The notes under the pieces were generated by a model. The model was not told the DNA's origin and ran no database searches. It saw nothing but the letters and a program-made list of their open reading frames with translations. A stretch of DNA of 64,000 nt from Candidatus Thioglobus sp. NP1 (GTDB lineage: Bacteria > Pseudomonadota > Gammaproteobacteria > PS1 > Pseudothioglobaceae). The translations under genes were made by a program, and so were the position numbers. Below, in pieces: positions 1-10,111 of the stretch (its first letter is position 1; each line of letters opens with the position of its first letter). Location of the stretch: positions 496,001 through 560,000 of the forward strand of contig NZ_CP023860.1 in assembly GCF_003326015.1 (NCBI RefSeq), given 5' to 3'.

Positions 1-530
1 TCTGTATTAGTTTCACCATCTACTCGAAAAACAACTGTTTTAATACTTTCTGGAAGGGGTTCCTTTGAGGTGAACCAATCTGCTGATGCCCATGAATCGA
101 CAATTTTTTTTGCATAAGGATTGTTTAATGATTTTTCAAGAATCATTTGATGCGCCTCATAGATAAGAATATTATGAGAAAGAGCATCAGATGCACTTTC
201 AGCAGTTTCATTAATATCCAGTAAGTCAATTAAAGAGGTAATACTGTAACCACCAAGCATTGTGCCTAATAAAAAGGTAGCATGCTTTTGAGAAATTGCT
301 TTGCAGATTTCGTCACCTTTTGCGATGCTAGTTAAAAATCCTGCTTTCACATATGCAGCCTCATCAACTCCAGGGGGCACTCTATGGGTTAAAAGATCTA
401 GAAAAAAATCATCATCAGAGCCAATGATTAGTTCGTCAACTACAGATTTTGTTTGTTTGGCATTTAGTGCAAGTGGCGGAAGATTTTCTTTTTTTCTTTC
501 ATCGCAATGTTTTAAGTACGCTTCTTTCAT
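1..530 (-). CDS. acnB: Aconitate hydratase B, N-terminal part (runs off left edge)
   Basis: This is the first ~176 residues of aconitase B, the TCA-cycle enzyme that isomerises citrate to isocitrate. Reading leftward from the ATG at 528-530 gives an open frame to the window edge. It contains the AcnB-specific N-terminal block LLTHRVPPGVDEAAYVKAGF, then LGTMLGGYSI and, near the edge, VFRVDGETNT, all characteristic of the HEAT-like domain that separates AcnB from AcnA. The catalytic Fe-S domains lie outside the window. It is divergent from purB with a 94-bp gap. No Shine-Dalgarno sequence is obvious. The rightward frame at 301-552 is a shadow of this gene. The family call is made from remembered AcnB sequence and is strong. 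Confidence 0.93.
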   Translation of the reverse strand, partial: MKEAYLKHCDERKKENLPPLALNAKQTKSVVDELIIGSDDDFFLDLLTHRVPPGVDEAAYVKAGFLTSIAKGDEICKAISQKHATFLLGTMLGGYSITSLIDLLDINETAESASDALSHNILIYEAHQMILEKSLNNPYAKKIVDSWASADWFTSKEPLPESIKTVVFRVDGETNT

Positions 531-612
531 AGTAATAGTGGGTATTAGGTGATTCAATAAATAGAGTATAATTTTATCCTTTTTAAGGTGATGGCTTGAA
601 TTTATTGATTGA

Positions 613-2001
<1,389 letters not shown>

Positions 2002-2045
2002 TTCCCGCCTTAATATTTAAACAATCTAAAAGGAGCAAAAAACCC

Positions 2046-2657
2046 ATGGTTAAGATAAGACTAGCCCGAGGTGGAGCCAAGAAAAACCCTTTTTATTCGA
2101 TTGTAGCAACAGACTCTAGAAAGAGAAGAGACAGTGGTTACATCGAGCGCATTGGATTCTTTAATCCAATTGCTCGCGGACAAGAGGTCAGGCTTCAACT
2201 AGAAGAAGACAGACTATCATATTGGATTTCGGAAGGTGCGCAGATTTCAGATCGTGTCAAGCAACTTGTAAAAGAGTTTAGAGATCCTTCGATTCGCGAA
2301 AAACAATTAGCCACGCATGCAGCAAAAGCTGCAGATAAAGCTAAAAAAATTGCAGCAGCTGAGAAAGCTAAAACAGAGCTAGAGGCTAAGGAAGCAGCAG
2401 ATGCTGTGGCTGAAGCTCCAGCAGCAGAAGAAGCTCCAGCAGCAGAAGAAGCTCCAGCAGCAGAAGAAGCTCCAGCAGCAGAAGAAGCTCCAGCAGCAGA
2501 AGAAGCTCCAGCAGCAGAAGAAGCTCCAGCAGCAGAAGAAGCTCCAGCAGCAGAAGAAGCTCCAGCAGCAGAAGAAGCTCCAGCAGCAGAAGAAGCTCCA
2601 GCAGCAGAAGAAGCTCCAGCTGATGAAAAGCCTGCGGAAGAGCCAGAAGCTAAATAA
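2046..2657 (+). CDS. rpsP: Ribosomal protein S16 with long Ala/Glu/Pro repeat tail
   Basis: The first ~85 residues are a normal bS16 protein of the 30S subunit ([19 protein letters not shown], then [19 protein letters not shown]), which binds 16S rRNA during assembly. Family members are usually about 80-90 residues; this one is 203. The extension is first a lysine/alanine-rich helix-like stretch (about 85-120), then eleven exact copies plus one altered copy of the hexapeptide EAPAAE (residues 123-194), and a short acidic end. The tail is strongly acidic, unusual for a ribosomal protein, and probably disordered and solvent-exposed. A good Shine-Dalgarno AAGGAG precedes the ATG. rimM follows directly, but trmD and rplS, the usual next genes, are absent. 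Confidence 0.96.
   Translation: MVKIRLARGGAKKNPFYSIVATDSRKRRDSGYIERIGFFNPIARGQEVRLQLEEDRLSYWISEGAQISDRVKQLVKEFRDPSIREKQLATHAAKAADKAKKIAAAEKAKTELEAKEAADAVAEAPAAEEAPAAEEAPAAEEAPAAEEAPAAEEAPAAEEAPAAEEAPAAEEAPAAEEAPAAEEAPAAEEAPADEKPAEEPEAK
2412..2627 (+). repeat. 18-bp tandem repeat array inside rpsP (11 exact copies plus one variant)
   Basis: The 18-bp unit GAAGCTCCAGCAGCAGAA repeats without a mismatch from 2412 to 2609, followed by a diverged copy at 2610-2627 that ends GCTGATGAA. Each unit encodes EAPAAE. Perfect nucleotide identity, including third positions, points to recent expansion by replication slippage rather than long selection on the protein alone. Because the unit is a multiple of three and stop-free in other frames, it also keeps a second forward frame and one reverse frame open, which produces spurious overlapping reading frames. 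Confidence 0.97.
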
Positions 2658-2661
2658 TTTG

Positions 2662-3180
2662 GTGACACCAATACCTCAGTCAGATGAGAAAAAGCTATTA
2701 GTCGGTAAGATTAATGGCTTTTTTGGTATCAAGGGGTGGGTAAAAATCTTTTCTTACACTGAACCTAGAAAAAATATTCTTAGTTACGAACCATGGTACA
2801 TCATTAATAATGGTAACTATGAAATTCTTGAAATTACTGATGGTCGGGAGCAGTCAAAAACTATTGTTGCTCATATAAAGGGTATTGATAATCGAGATCT
2901 ATCCATAAACCTGATTGGGCAAGATCTTTATATTAACCAAGATCAATTACCCAAACTTGATGATGGAAAGCATTATTGGTATGAGCTTGTTGGGTTCAAG
3001 GTAATTAATCAAAATCAAACTAACCTAGGAGTTGTTGACTATCTAGTTGATACTGGGTCAAATAATGTAATAGTTACCAAAGGTGAAAAAGAGCATTGGA
3101 TTCCTTATATTGAGCCTTTTCTTCTATCTATCGATAAAGACAATAAAGAAATCTTAGTTGACTGGGATGAGGATTTTTAA
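2662..3180 (+). CDS. rimM: Ribosome maturation factor RimM
   Basis: An assembly factor for the 30S head that works with S19 and 16S rRNA. The N-terminal barrel begins LLVGKINGFFGIKGWVKIFS and the C-terminal PRC-barrel ends with a WDEDF-type tail (IEPFLLSIDKDNKEILVDWD), matching gammaproteobacterial RimM. From GTG 2662 the protein is 172 residues, close to E. coli's 182. No ATG lies at a sensible position: candidates are TTG 2659 and GTG 2662, two to five bases after the rpsP stop, or ATG 2623 inside the rpsP repeat tail. I chose GTG because it lies directly after rpsP and would be translationally coupled. The family is certain; the start is not. Confidence 0.93.
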   Translation: MTPIPQSDEKKLLVGKINGFFGIKGWVKIFSYTEPRKNILSYEPWYIINNGNYEILEITDGREQSKTIVAHIKGIDNRDLSINLIGQDLYINQDQLPKLDDGKHYWYELVGFKVINQNQTNLGVVDYLVDTGSNNVIVTKGEKEHWIPYIEPFLLSIDKDNKEILVDWDEDF

Positions 3181-3250
3181 AGTTAAATATCTTAATTATA
3201 AATCTATTTACTGCTTAAGTTATTTATAGGAAATTTAATCTAATACATAT

Positions 3251-3279
3251 ATATGACTTCCCAGGTCGTATATTATAAT
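3251..3279 (+). promoter_or_regulatory. Weak candidate promoter upstream of sulP
   Basis: A perfect TATAAT stands at 3274-3279 with ATGACT at 3253-3258, a spacer of only 15 bp. The leader to the sulP ATG would be about 72 nt and contains a small hairpin (CTTGC...GCAAG near 3290-3307). The short spacing makes this tentative. Confidence 0.25.
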
Positions 3280-3357
3280 AGTATCTTTAGCTTGCCTATA
3301 TGAGCAAGGTAGCCTTATTTTATAATTTAAGAACATCATATTTCAGAAAAATATTTC

Positions 3358-5220
3358 ATGAACTGGATAACAAAACTATTTCCATTTTTGTTATGGATTA
3401 AAGATCTAACTAATCCAAGGACTTTAAAAGCAGACCTTATAGCAGGCGTTACTGTTGCCTTTGTAATAGTTCCTCAATCGATGGCATATGCACAGTTAGC
3501 TGGATTAGGCCCTCAATATGGCCTTTACGCATCATTCTTGCCAGTATTAATGGGTGCAATAATGGGTTCTTCAAGACAGTTATCAACGGGTCCAGTGGCT
3601 GTTGTATCTTTATTAACAGCAGCTGCTCTGGGAGAAATTGTGACTGATCCAGCAAGTTATGCAGTATATGCTGCATTGCTTGCGCTTATAGTTGGAGTCT
3701 TTCAACTATCTTTGGGTATTCTCAGGCTTGGCTTTGTAATAAACTTTTTGTCACATCCAGTTGTGACTGGTTTTACTAATGCTGCTGCAATAATTATTGG
3801 AGCCTCTCAGCTCCCTAAGGTTTTTGGTATTCGAGTCATTAATAGTAATGATGCAGATTGGAGTAGTGCATGTCAGCCTCTTAATCTAATTGAAAGGATT
3901 GAAAGTTCGGTCAATCCAGCACTGCATACAATTTGTAATGCAGATCAAAGTTATCAAACTATTGCAAGATTAATAGAGTCAGCTATATTTAATACTCACA
4001 TTCCTACATTAGCTATGGCGCTATCTGGTGTTTTAGGAATTATACTTTTAAAGAAATTTTCCCCTAGAATGCCTGCGATATTAACAGTTGCAATAATTTC
4101 TACAGCAGCCTCTTTTTTAATTGATTATGAATCAATGGGTGGGGCAATTGTTAATTCAATTGAGATAGATGGCTTATTTAGTTTTAAGATTCCTAGTTTT
4201 GATTTTAATGCGATGGGTACATTATTTGTTTATGCAATAACAATATCATTGATTGGATTTATGGAGGCAATTTCTGTTGCTAAGTCAATGGCTGCAACTA
4301 CAAAGCAGCGACTAGATGTTAATCAGGAACTCATTGGACAAGGCTTATCAAATATTACCTCAAGTTTCTTTCAGGGGTATGCGGTCTCAGGTTCATTCTC
4401 TCGTTCTGCTGTAAATTTAACGGCAGGCGCAGTTACCGGTTTTGCCTCAGTTATAACAGCTGTTATTGTTGGTTTAACAATAGTTTGGCTGACACCATTG
4501 CTATACCATCTTCCACAAGCAACTTTAGCCGCTATTATTTTAATGTCAGTAGTAAATTTAATTCATTTTGGCCCACTAAGACACGCATGGAAAGTAGAAA
4601 AGCATGACGGCTGGGTTGGTCTTCTTACTTTTATAATGACACTAGTTTTTGCCCCTCACCTTGAAAATGGTATTGCCTTTGGTGTTATTATGTCACTCGG
4701 CTTATTTCTCTATAGAACTATGGAGCCAAACTTTGCAGAATTATCAGTTCAACCTGAGTCAATTATTGCCTCTAGATATACTGATGAGGATACAGAGATC
4801 AGTAATGAAGTAAAAGTAGCAAAGTATAGTGGCTCTCTTTATTTTGCAAATGCTGCTTACTTTGAAACTAAATTGCTCGAACTCATTTCAAGGAATAAGG
4901 AATTGAAATATATTGTTGTTGATGTTGCTTCTATTTTTCAGATTGATGCAAGTGGAGAACAGGTCTTGTCTAATCTTGTTGAGTCATGTGCAGATTCTGG
5001 GGTAGAAATTTTATTTGCAAGAACTGATAGACTTGAGGCAGAATTGCATCGCTCAGGCTTTAAAACTAGGTTTGGAGAAAATCGTTTTTTTGAATTGAGA
5101 GCTGATGCACTTAAGTATGTTTGGCAACAACTTGAATTAAGTAATCAAGTTCAAGAGGAAGATAATCTAGAAGAGCAAGACCAGATATTAGATATTGATG
5201 ATTCAGTATTAGAATCTTAA
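3358..5220 (+). CDS. SulP-family anion permease with STAS domain
   Basis: An inner-membrane SLC26/SulP transporter of 620 residues. The N-terminal part has the family signature (IAGVTVAFVIVPQSMAYAQL, then GLGPQYGLYASFLPVLMGA) followed by many hydrophobic segments to about residue 460. A C-terminal STAS domain spans about 480-590, with the IDASG segment at 529-533. Family members carry sulfate, bicarbonate or other anions. Substrate cannot be read from sequence; bicarbonate and sulfate are both plausible in a marine bacterium. The gene stands alone and converges on truA with a 3-bp gap. Confidence 0.92.
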   Translation: MNWITKLFPFLLWIKDLTNPRTLKADLIAGVTVAFVIVPQSMAYAQLAGLGPQYGLYASFLPVLMGAIMGSSRQLSTGPVAVVSLLTAAALGEIVTDPASYAVYAALLALIVGVFQLSLGILRLGFVINFLSHPVVTGFTNAAAIIIGASQLPKVFGIRVINSNDADWSSACQPLNLIERIESSVNPALHTICNADQSYQTIARLIESAIFNTHIPTLAMALSGVLGIILLKKFSPRMPAILTVAIISTAASFLIDYESMGGAIVNSIEIDGLFSFKIPSFDFNAMGTLFVYAITISLIGFMEAISVAKSMAATTKQRLDVNQELIGQGLSNITSSFFQGYAVSGSFSRSAVNLTAGAVTGFASVITAVIVGLTIVWLTPLLYHLPQATLAAIILMSVVNLIHFGPLRHAWKVEKHDGWVGLLTFIMTLVFAPHLENGIAFGVIMSLGLFLYRTMEPNFAELSVQPESIIASRYTDEDTEISNEVKVAKYSGSLYFANAAYFETKLLELISRNKELKYIVVDVASIFQIDASGEQVLSNLVESCADSGVEILFARTDRLEAELHRSGFKTRFGENRFFELRADALKYVWQQLELSNQVQEEDNLEEQDQILDIDDSVLES

Positions 5221-5223
5221 TTA

Positions 5224-5967
5224 TTAAAGATTCTCATAAAAAGCCTTTATAAAATATAGACCTTGAGGCTCTGCTGTTGGGCCGGCCTTTCTTCGATCTT
5301 TGCTGTCCAATACTGATAATATCCATTCAGCATCCTTCTCTCCTCTGCCTATTTTAAGGACTGTACCTACAATGTTTCGAACCATATGATGAAGAAATGC
5401 ATTAGCTTTAATTTTTAAAATTAATTCATCATTTGATTCAATAATATCAATATATTCTATGGTTTTAATAGGTGTTTTTGCCTGACATAATCTCCCTCTA
5501 AAGCATGAAAAGTCATGCTCACCAACTAAAAAACTTACTGCTTTTTTCATCTCTATAATATTTAGATTTCTTGGTTCCCATAAATAATAATTAGTTTTTA
5601 GAGATGACCTTATGGGATTATTATGTATTTTGTACTCATAAGATCTTGCATAAGCATTGAACCTTGCATGAAAATCTTCTGCGACCTCTTTTGCCCAAGT
5701 GAAATTTACATCACTTGGTAAGTTAACATTCCCACCAAATAGCCAGGCATTATTAGTTCTACTTATTTCAGTTTCAAAATGAATAACCTGCTCTATAGCA
5801 TGAACACCAGAATCTGTTCTTCCACAGCAAAAAACACGAACAGGATGGTCTGCTACTTTTGATAATGCTAATTCAACAGCACCTTGAACTGTTCTAAGGC
5901 CAGATTTTTGTATTTGCCAACCAAAAAAATCAGTTCCTAAATATTCAACACCAAGTGCAATTTTCAT
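5224..5967 (-). CDS. truA: tRNA pseudouridine(38-40) synthase
   Basis: Converts uridines 38-40 in the anticodon stem-loop to pseudouridine. The catalytic motif FCCGRTDSGVHA carries the nucleophilic aspartate at residue 52 (Asp60 in E. coli TruA). Later family blocks include the FxARFNA segment and HHMVRNIVGTVLKIGRG near residues 192-210. At 247 residues it is slightly shorter than E. coli TruA (270). The ATG at 5965-5967 begins MKIALGVEYLGT, the expected N-terminus. Confidence 0.96.
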   Translation of the reverse strand: MKIALGVEYLGTDFFGWQIQKSGLRTVQGAVELALSKVADHPVRVFCCGRTDSGVHAIEQVIHFETEISRTNNAWLFGGNVNLPSDVNFTWAKEVAEDFHARFNAYARSYEYKIHNNPIRSSLKTNYYLWEPRNLNIIEMKKAVSFLVGEHDFSCFRGRLCQAKTPIKTIEYIDIIESNDELILKIKANAFLHHMVRNIVGTVLKIGRGEKDAEWILSVLDSKDRRKAGPTAEPQGLYFIKAFYENL

Positions 5968-6064
5968 GAGCGATTATTATTTTTTGTATTGTAAAATAGA
6001 TATTAATATTTTAACAAAGTATTCTTCTTTTCAGAGAAGACTATTGACTTGGTATGTTAACCAT

Positions 6065-6427
6065 ATGAACAAAAATAATAAGCCAACTGGCATAAAAAAA
6101 CTTTGGTCAGCAACGATCTACTCTATTCAAGGTTTGAAGGCATGCTACCATTCTGAATATGCATTTCGACTTGAGGTTTGGCTTGCAATATTTCTAGTAC
6201 CTCTTGGTTATTGGCTTGGAGAGTCATCTATTGAAAGAGTTTTGCTTATTGTGCCAATCTTTTTAGTATTAATTATTGAGCTGTTAAACTCTGCAATAGA
6301 AGCTATTGTTGATCGAATTAGTCTTGATCAACATGAACTTTCTGGTTTCGCCAAAGATGTTGCATCAGCGGCAGTTTTATTGTCTTTAATTATCTTTCTA
6401 ATTACGTGGATTATTATTCTTCTTTAA
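6065..6427 (+). CDS. dgkA: Diacylglycerol kinase
   Basis: A small inner-membrane kinase of 120 residues that phosphorylates diacylglycerol to phosphatidate, recycling lipid released during envelope glycan synthesis. The catalytic region ELLNSAIEAIVDRIS is at about residues 72-86 (Glu79), followed by HELSGFAKDVASAAV. Three hydrophobic helices lie at about 38-52, 58-74 and 101-118. The frame stays open upstream to 5966, but those 33 extra residues do not match the family and would overlap truA's start. ATG 6065 gives the same length as E. coli DgkA (122). Its end overlaps birA by 22 bp. Confidence 0.95.
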   Translation: MNKNNKPTGIKKLWSATIYSIQGLKACYHSEYAFRLEVWLAIFLVPLGYWLGESSIERVLLIVPIFLVLIIELLNSAIEAIVDRISLDQHELSGFAKDVASAAVLLSLIIFLITWIIILL

Positions 6428-7161
6428 AAAAATTGCTATCTGATGATTTAGATTGTCATTTTTTTGATTCAATCGATAGTACGAATCTTTTTTTAAGTAA
6501 CAGGCCATATTCAAAAAAAACTCAGATTTGTGTTACCAGGCAACAATCAGATGGAAGAGGCCAGTATGGAAGAAAATGGGTTTCACAAAAAGATGGAAGT
6601 ATTCTTTTCTCTATTCGCCAAAATTTTATTCAAGAAGAAAACTTAAGTGGCCTCAGTTTAATCATAGGTTTAGCAATAATAAAGGTTCTGGAGAATGAAT
6701 ATTCATATCAAGGCTTTAAAATCAAATGGCCAAATGATATTTATTTTAAGGATAGTAAATTAGCTGGAATTTTATTAGAGAATCAGATTCAATCAGGTAT
6801 CCAGTCTGTAGTTATTGGAGTGGGTTTAAACTATAACCTAGGTAAAAATTTTAATTGTGATACGCCTTGGATAGACCTATCTCAAATGCAACAAAAAATA
6901 CCAGATATCCAGCAATTAATTGCAAAATTAATTAATAATATCTTGCTAAGGATTGATAACTTTAAAAATCATGGTCTGTTGGATCTTGAACTTGAATGGG
7001 ATCAATATGACATGCTTAATGGATGTAAGCTTAAAATCTCACAATCTAATGAAATTGTCGAAGGAATAGTAACTGGTATTAATGATAAAGGTGGACTAAA
7101 AGTATTAACAAAAAATGGGGTTCAAGAGCTTTATAGCTCTAAGCATATAGAATTCATTTAG
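6406..7161 (+). CDS. birA: Biotin-[acetyl-CoA-carboxylase] ligase, catalytic-only form
   Basis: Attaches biotin to the carrier subunit of acetyl-CoA carboxylase via biotinyl-AMP. The biotin-binding loop SDGRGQYGRKW is at residues 48-58 and the lysine-containing KWPNDIYF block at about 103-110. The 251-residue protein starts directly at the catalytic domain: the ~60-residue N-terminal winged helix that lets E. coli BirA repress the bio operon is missing, so this is probably an enzyme without repressor function. The start is GTG at 6406, inside the dgkA end, consistent with translational coupling. Confidence 0.94.
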   Translation: MDYYSSLKKLLSDDLDCHFFDSIDSTNLFLSNRPYSKKTQICVTRQQSDGRGQYGRKWVSQKDGSILFSIRQNFIQEENLSGLSLIIGLAIIKVLENEYSYQGFKIKWPNDIYFKDSKLAGILLENQIQSGIQSVVIGVGLNYNLGKNFNCDTPWIDLSQMQQKIPDIQQLIAKLINNILLRIDNFKNHGLLDLELEWDQYDMLNGCKLKISQSNEIVEGIVTGINDKGGLKVLTKNGVQELYSSKHIEFI

Positions 7162-7197
7162 GGTAAGATAGTTAAGCATATTAAACATTAAAATCGA

Positions 7198-7929
7198 ATG
7201 TCAGAACATATATTAGAAGTTAAAAATATTTATAAGAAATATGCAAGGCGAGTTGTAGTTAATGATGTCTCATTTTCAGTAAAAGGTGGAGAAATCGTTG
7301 GCTTATTAGGTCCAAATGGAGCGGGCAAAACAACTTGTTTTTATATTACATGTGGGCTTGTTAGGTCAAACAAGGGCGAAATCATTCTTAACCAAAAATC
7401 TATTGGTCATATGCCCATGCATAAACGTGCCAATCTAGGTCTTGGTTACCTTCCACAGGAGCCTTCAATTTTTCGAAAGTTAAGTGTTGAAGATAATATT
7501 ATGGCTGTGCTGGAAATGAATAAATCAATACCTATAAAATCCAGAAAAGAAAGATTGGAAGAGCTCTTAGCTGAATTTAAGGTTGGACATGTTCGTCATA
7601 TTCAAGGCATAACTTTATCTGGTGGAGAGAGAAGAAGGGTTGAGATAGCGAGGTCACTAGCAATGGATCCAAAGTTTATTTTATTAGATGAACCTTTTGC
7701 AGGAATTGATCCAATATCAGTTGGAGATATCCAAGAAATTATTTATCAACTCAGAGATAAAGGTATAGGTATTTTGATTACAGATCATAACTATCGAGAA
7801 ATGTTGGACACCTGTAATCATTCTTATGTCTTACATGATGGCAAGATAATTGCAGAGGGTGATAAAGACTCTATTTTGGCAAATGATCAAGTTAAAAAAG
7901 TTTACTTAGGTGAAGCGTTAGGTGGCTAA
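7198..7929 (+). CDS. lptB: LPS export ABC transporter ATPase
   Basis: The cytoplasmic ATPase that powers LptFG extraction of lipopolysaccharide from the inner membrane. Walker [10 protein letters not shown] is at residues 38-46, the signature LSGGE at about 140-144, and Walker B with [10 protein letters not shown] from 162. The sequence [24 protein letters not shown] is typical of LptB, and the 243-residue length equals the family's. It sits between birA and tsaD, not in the usual lptA-lptB-rpoN setting. The end overlaps tsaD by 8 bp. Confidence 0.95.
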   Translation: MSEHILEVKNIYKKYARRVVVNDVSFSVKGGEIVGLLGPNGAGKTTCFYITCGLVRSNKGEIILNQKSIGHMPMHKRANLGLGYLPQEPSIFRKLSVEDNIMAVLEMNKSIPIKSRKERLEELLAEFKVGHVRHIQGITLSGGERRRVEIARSLAMDPKFILLDEPFAGIDPISVGDIQEIIYQLRDKGIGILITDHNYREMLDTCNHSYVLHDGKIIAEGDKDSILANDQVKKVYLGEALGG

Positions 7930-8944
7930 TCCAAAGCTCATTACTTTGGGTATTGAATCTTCTTGTGATGAGACAGGAATTGGAATCTATAGTAGTGAAG
8001 AAGGGCTGATTTCTCATAAACTCTTTTCTCAAATTGAATTGCATGCAGAGTTTGGTGGAGTAGTTCCTGAGTTGGCTTCTAGAGATCATATCCAAAAAAC
8101 ACTGCCATTAATTAATGAAGCTCTTGAAGAAAGTGATGTTAACCTAGCTGACATAACGGGTATTGCCTATACAGCAGGTCCTGGTTTAGCTGGCGCACTT
8201 CTAGTTGGTGGCTCCATTGCTCAAAGTCTTGCTTGGGGGCTTAATATTCCCGCATTAGGAATTCATCATATGGAGGGACATCTTTTGGCCCCTCTTTTAG
8301 AATTAGAGAAGCCAAGCTTTCCATTTGTTGCACTGCTTGTCTCTGGAGGACATACCTTGCTTGTTGATGTAACAGCAATTGGAGAATATAAAATACTGGG
8401 TGAGTCACTTGATGATGCAGTAGGTGAGGCCTTTGATAAAACTGCAAAAATTCTTGGTTTAGGTTATCCAGGCGGCCCGGCATTAGCAAAATTAGCACAG
8501 GAGGGGGTTGAGGGAAGATTTTTATTTCCAAGACCAATGACGGATAGGCCGGGACTTGATTTTAGTTTTAGTGGCTTAAAAACGTTTGCAAGAAATACAT
8601 TTGCGAACTTTCCTGAAGAAAAAGCAAATATTGCAAAAGCCTTTGAGGTTGCAGCAACAGAAACTTTAGTAATGAAATGCAAGCGAGCTCTTGAAAAAAC
8701 TGGCTTTAAAACTTTGGTTGTTGCAGGAGGTGTTAGTGCTAATTTATCACTTAGAGATGCTTTGAATAAAATGACTAAAACAATTCATGCAGATGTTTTC
8801 TATCCTGCACAAGACTTTTGTACTGATAATGGAGCAATGATCGCATTGGCTGGTCATTATCGATTTCAGTCTGGGCAAAGAAATGATGACTATGAAATCT
8901 CAATTAAGCCCCGTTGGAGTCTAGAGGAACTCAGCTCAATATAA
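7922..8944 (+). CDS. tsaD: tRNA N6-threonylcarbamoyladenosine synthase subunit TsaD
   Basis: Transfers the threonylcarbamoyl group to A37 of ANN-decoding tRNAs, together with TsaB and TsaE. The 340-residue protein has the ASKHA-fold start [15 protein letters not shown], the metal-binding HHMEGH segment at residues 115-120 and a C-terminal [10 protein letters not shown] block. The start is GTG at 7922, overlapping the lptB end by 8 bp, so translation is probably coupled. No adjacent rpsU is present, although that pair is common in gammaproteobacteria. Confidence 0.96.
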   Translation: MANPKLITLGIESSCDETGIGIYSSEEGLISHKLFSQIELHAEFGGVVPELASRDHIQKTLPLINEALEESDVNLADITGIAYTAGPGLAGALLVGGSIAQSLAWGLNIPALGIHHMEGHLLAPLLELEKPSFPFVALLVSGGHTLLVDVTAIGEYKILGESLDDAVGEAFDKTAKILGLGYPGGPALAKLAQEGVEGRFLFPRPMTDRPGLDFSFSGLKTFARNTFANFPEEKANIAKAFEVAATETLVMKCKRALEKTGFKTLVVAGGVSANLSLRDALNKMTKTIHADVFYPAQDFCTDNGAMIALAGHYRFQSGQRNDDYEISIKPRWSLEELSSI

Positions 8945-9046
8945 TTTAAGTAAACTTTATCAATCTTGAAAGTCGACTAAATAAATCACTTAGATGCATA
9001 TAATATTAAACTTAAGCTATTAAAATTTATCTATTAAAAAAACTAA

Positions 9047-9784
9047 ATGCTAATTATTCCTGCAATTGATTTAAAAGATGGACAATGTGTTCGATTGAAG
9101 CAGGGTTTAATGGAGGATTCTACTATTTTTTCAGATGATCCTTCTGAAATGGCATCTAAATGGGTTGATAAGGGCGCAAGAAGACTTCATCTTGTTGACC
9201 TAAATGGAGCTTTTGAAGGAAAGCCAGTTAATGCTGATTGTGTCCATAGGATAACCAAAGCCTTTCCCTACTTGCCTGTTCAAATTGGCGGTGGAATTCG
9301 AGATTTAAAAACTGCAAATGCTTATATTGATGCAGGCATAAGCTATCTTATTATTGGCACTATGGCTGTTACAAATCCAAATTTTGTAGCTGATTTATGT
9401 AGAGAATTTCCTGGAAAAATAATTGTTGGACTGGATGCAAATAATGGCTTTGTTGCAACAGATGGCTGGGCAAAACAAACAGATATAAACGTTGTTGAGT
9501 TATCAAAAAAATATGAACAATATGGTGTTAGTTCAATTATTTATACTGATATTGCTAGAGACGGAATGATGCAAGGGGTAAATGTTGAGGCGACTGCAAA
9601 TCTTGCTAAAGAAACTAATATTCCTATAATAGCATCAGGCGGTATAACAAATCTTGATGATATTTCTTTACTTCTTAAGAAGACACATCATGGCATTATT
9701 GGTGCAATAACCGGTAGGGCAATTTATGAAGGTATGCTTAATTTTGAGGATGCTCAAAGGATGAGTGATATTTATGATAGTTGA
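9047..9784 (+). CDS. hisA: ProFAR isomerase (phosphoribosylformimino-AICAR-P isomerase)
   Basis: The fourth enzyme of histidine synthesis, a TIM barrel that isomerises ProFAR to PRFAR. The start [18 protein letters not shown] carries the catalytic Asp8. The phosphate-binding repeats include [11 protein letters not shown] near residues 80-90 and [12 protein letters not shown] near 193-204. The length of 245 residues is standard. The gene is detached from hisBH and hisC, which lie about 40 kb away in this window, and no hisF follows. rnfH overlaps its end. Confidence 0.97.
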   Translation: MLIIPAIDLKDGQCVRLKQGLMEDSTIFSDDPSEMASKWVDKGARRLHLVDLNGAFEGKPVNADCVHRITKAFPYLPVQIGGGIRDLKTANAYIDAGISYLIIGTMAVTNPNFVADLCREFPGKIIVGLDANNGFVATDGWAKQTDINVVELSKKYEQYGVSSIIYTDIARDGMMQGVNVEATANLAKETNIPIIASGGITNLDDISLLLKKTHHGIIGAITGRAIYEGMLNFEDAQRMSDIYDS

Positions 9785-10079
9785 AGTAGCCTATGCCCTG
9801 GCTGATAAGCAAAGTTTATTAACTATAGAGGTAAAAAGAGGATCTACTCTAAAAGACGCTATTGAGGCTTCAGGTATCTTAGAAAGTTTTAAGCAGATTG
9901 ATCTTACTAAAGATAGAGTAGGTATTTTTTCAAAATTTGCTTCACTTGATACTATTCTTCAAGAAAAAGATCGAGTTGAAATATATCGATCGTTAGTTGC
10001 AGATCCAAAAGAAGTTCGTAAGGAGCGTGCAGCGATGGTCAAAGCAATGCAAAGTGATAAAATTCCTAATTCAAGGTAA
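9774..10079 (+). CDS. rnfH: RnfH family ubiquitin-like protein
   Basis: A small beta-grasp protein of 101 residues in the RnfH (UPF0125) family. It shares [11 protein letters not shown] at the N-terminus, [13 protein letters not shown] in the middle and [21 protein letters not shown] at the end with E. coli RnfH. Its role is not well defined; the name comes from an association with rnf electron-transfer loci in some species. ATG 9774 overlaps hisA by 11 bp; GTG 9765 is an alternative start adding three residues. The usual partners ratA and smpB are not adjacent. Confidence 0.9.
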   Translation: MIVEVAYALADKQSLLTIEVKRGSTLKDAIEASGILESFKQIDLTKDRVGIFSKFASLDTILQEKDRVEIYRSLVADPKEVRKERAAMVKAMQSDKIPNSR

Positions 10080-10111
10080 AATAGAAAACCCATAATATAA
10101 TCATTACGTAA

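Noticed and set aside
301-552. Rightward open frame near the left edge
   Set aside because: It is antisense to the clearly recognisable aconitase B N-terminus.
2412-2627. Regular repeat array resembling a CRISPR
   Set aside because: The units are head-to-tail with no spacers, lie in frame inside rpsP and encode EAPAAE.
2195-2671. Long open frame on the minus strand and a second + frame across the rpsP tail
   Set aside because: Both are artefacts of the stop-free 18-bp repeat; the translated low-complexity sequences match no family and lie over rpsP.
5966-6064. Upstream extension of dgkA
   Set aside because: The extra residues do not match the family and the start would overlap truA; ATG 6065 gives the family length.
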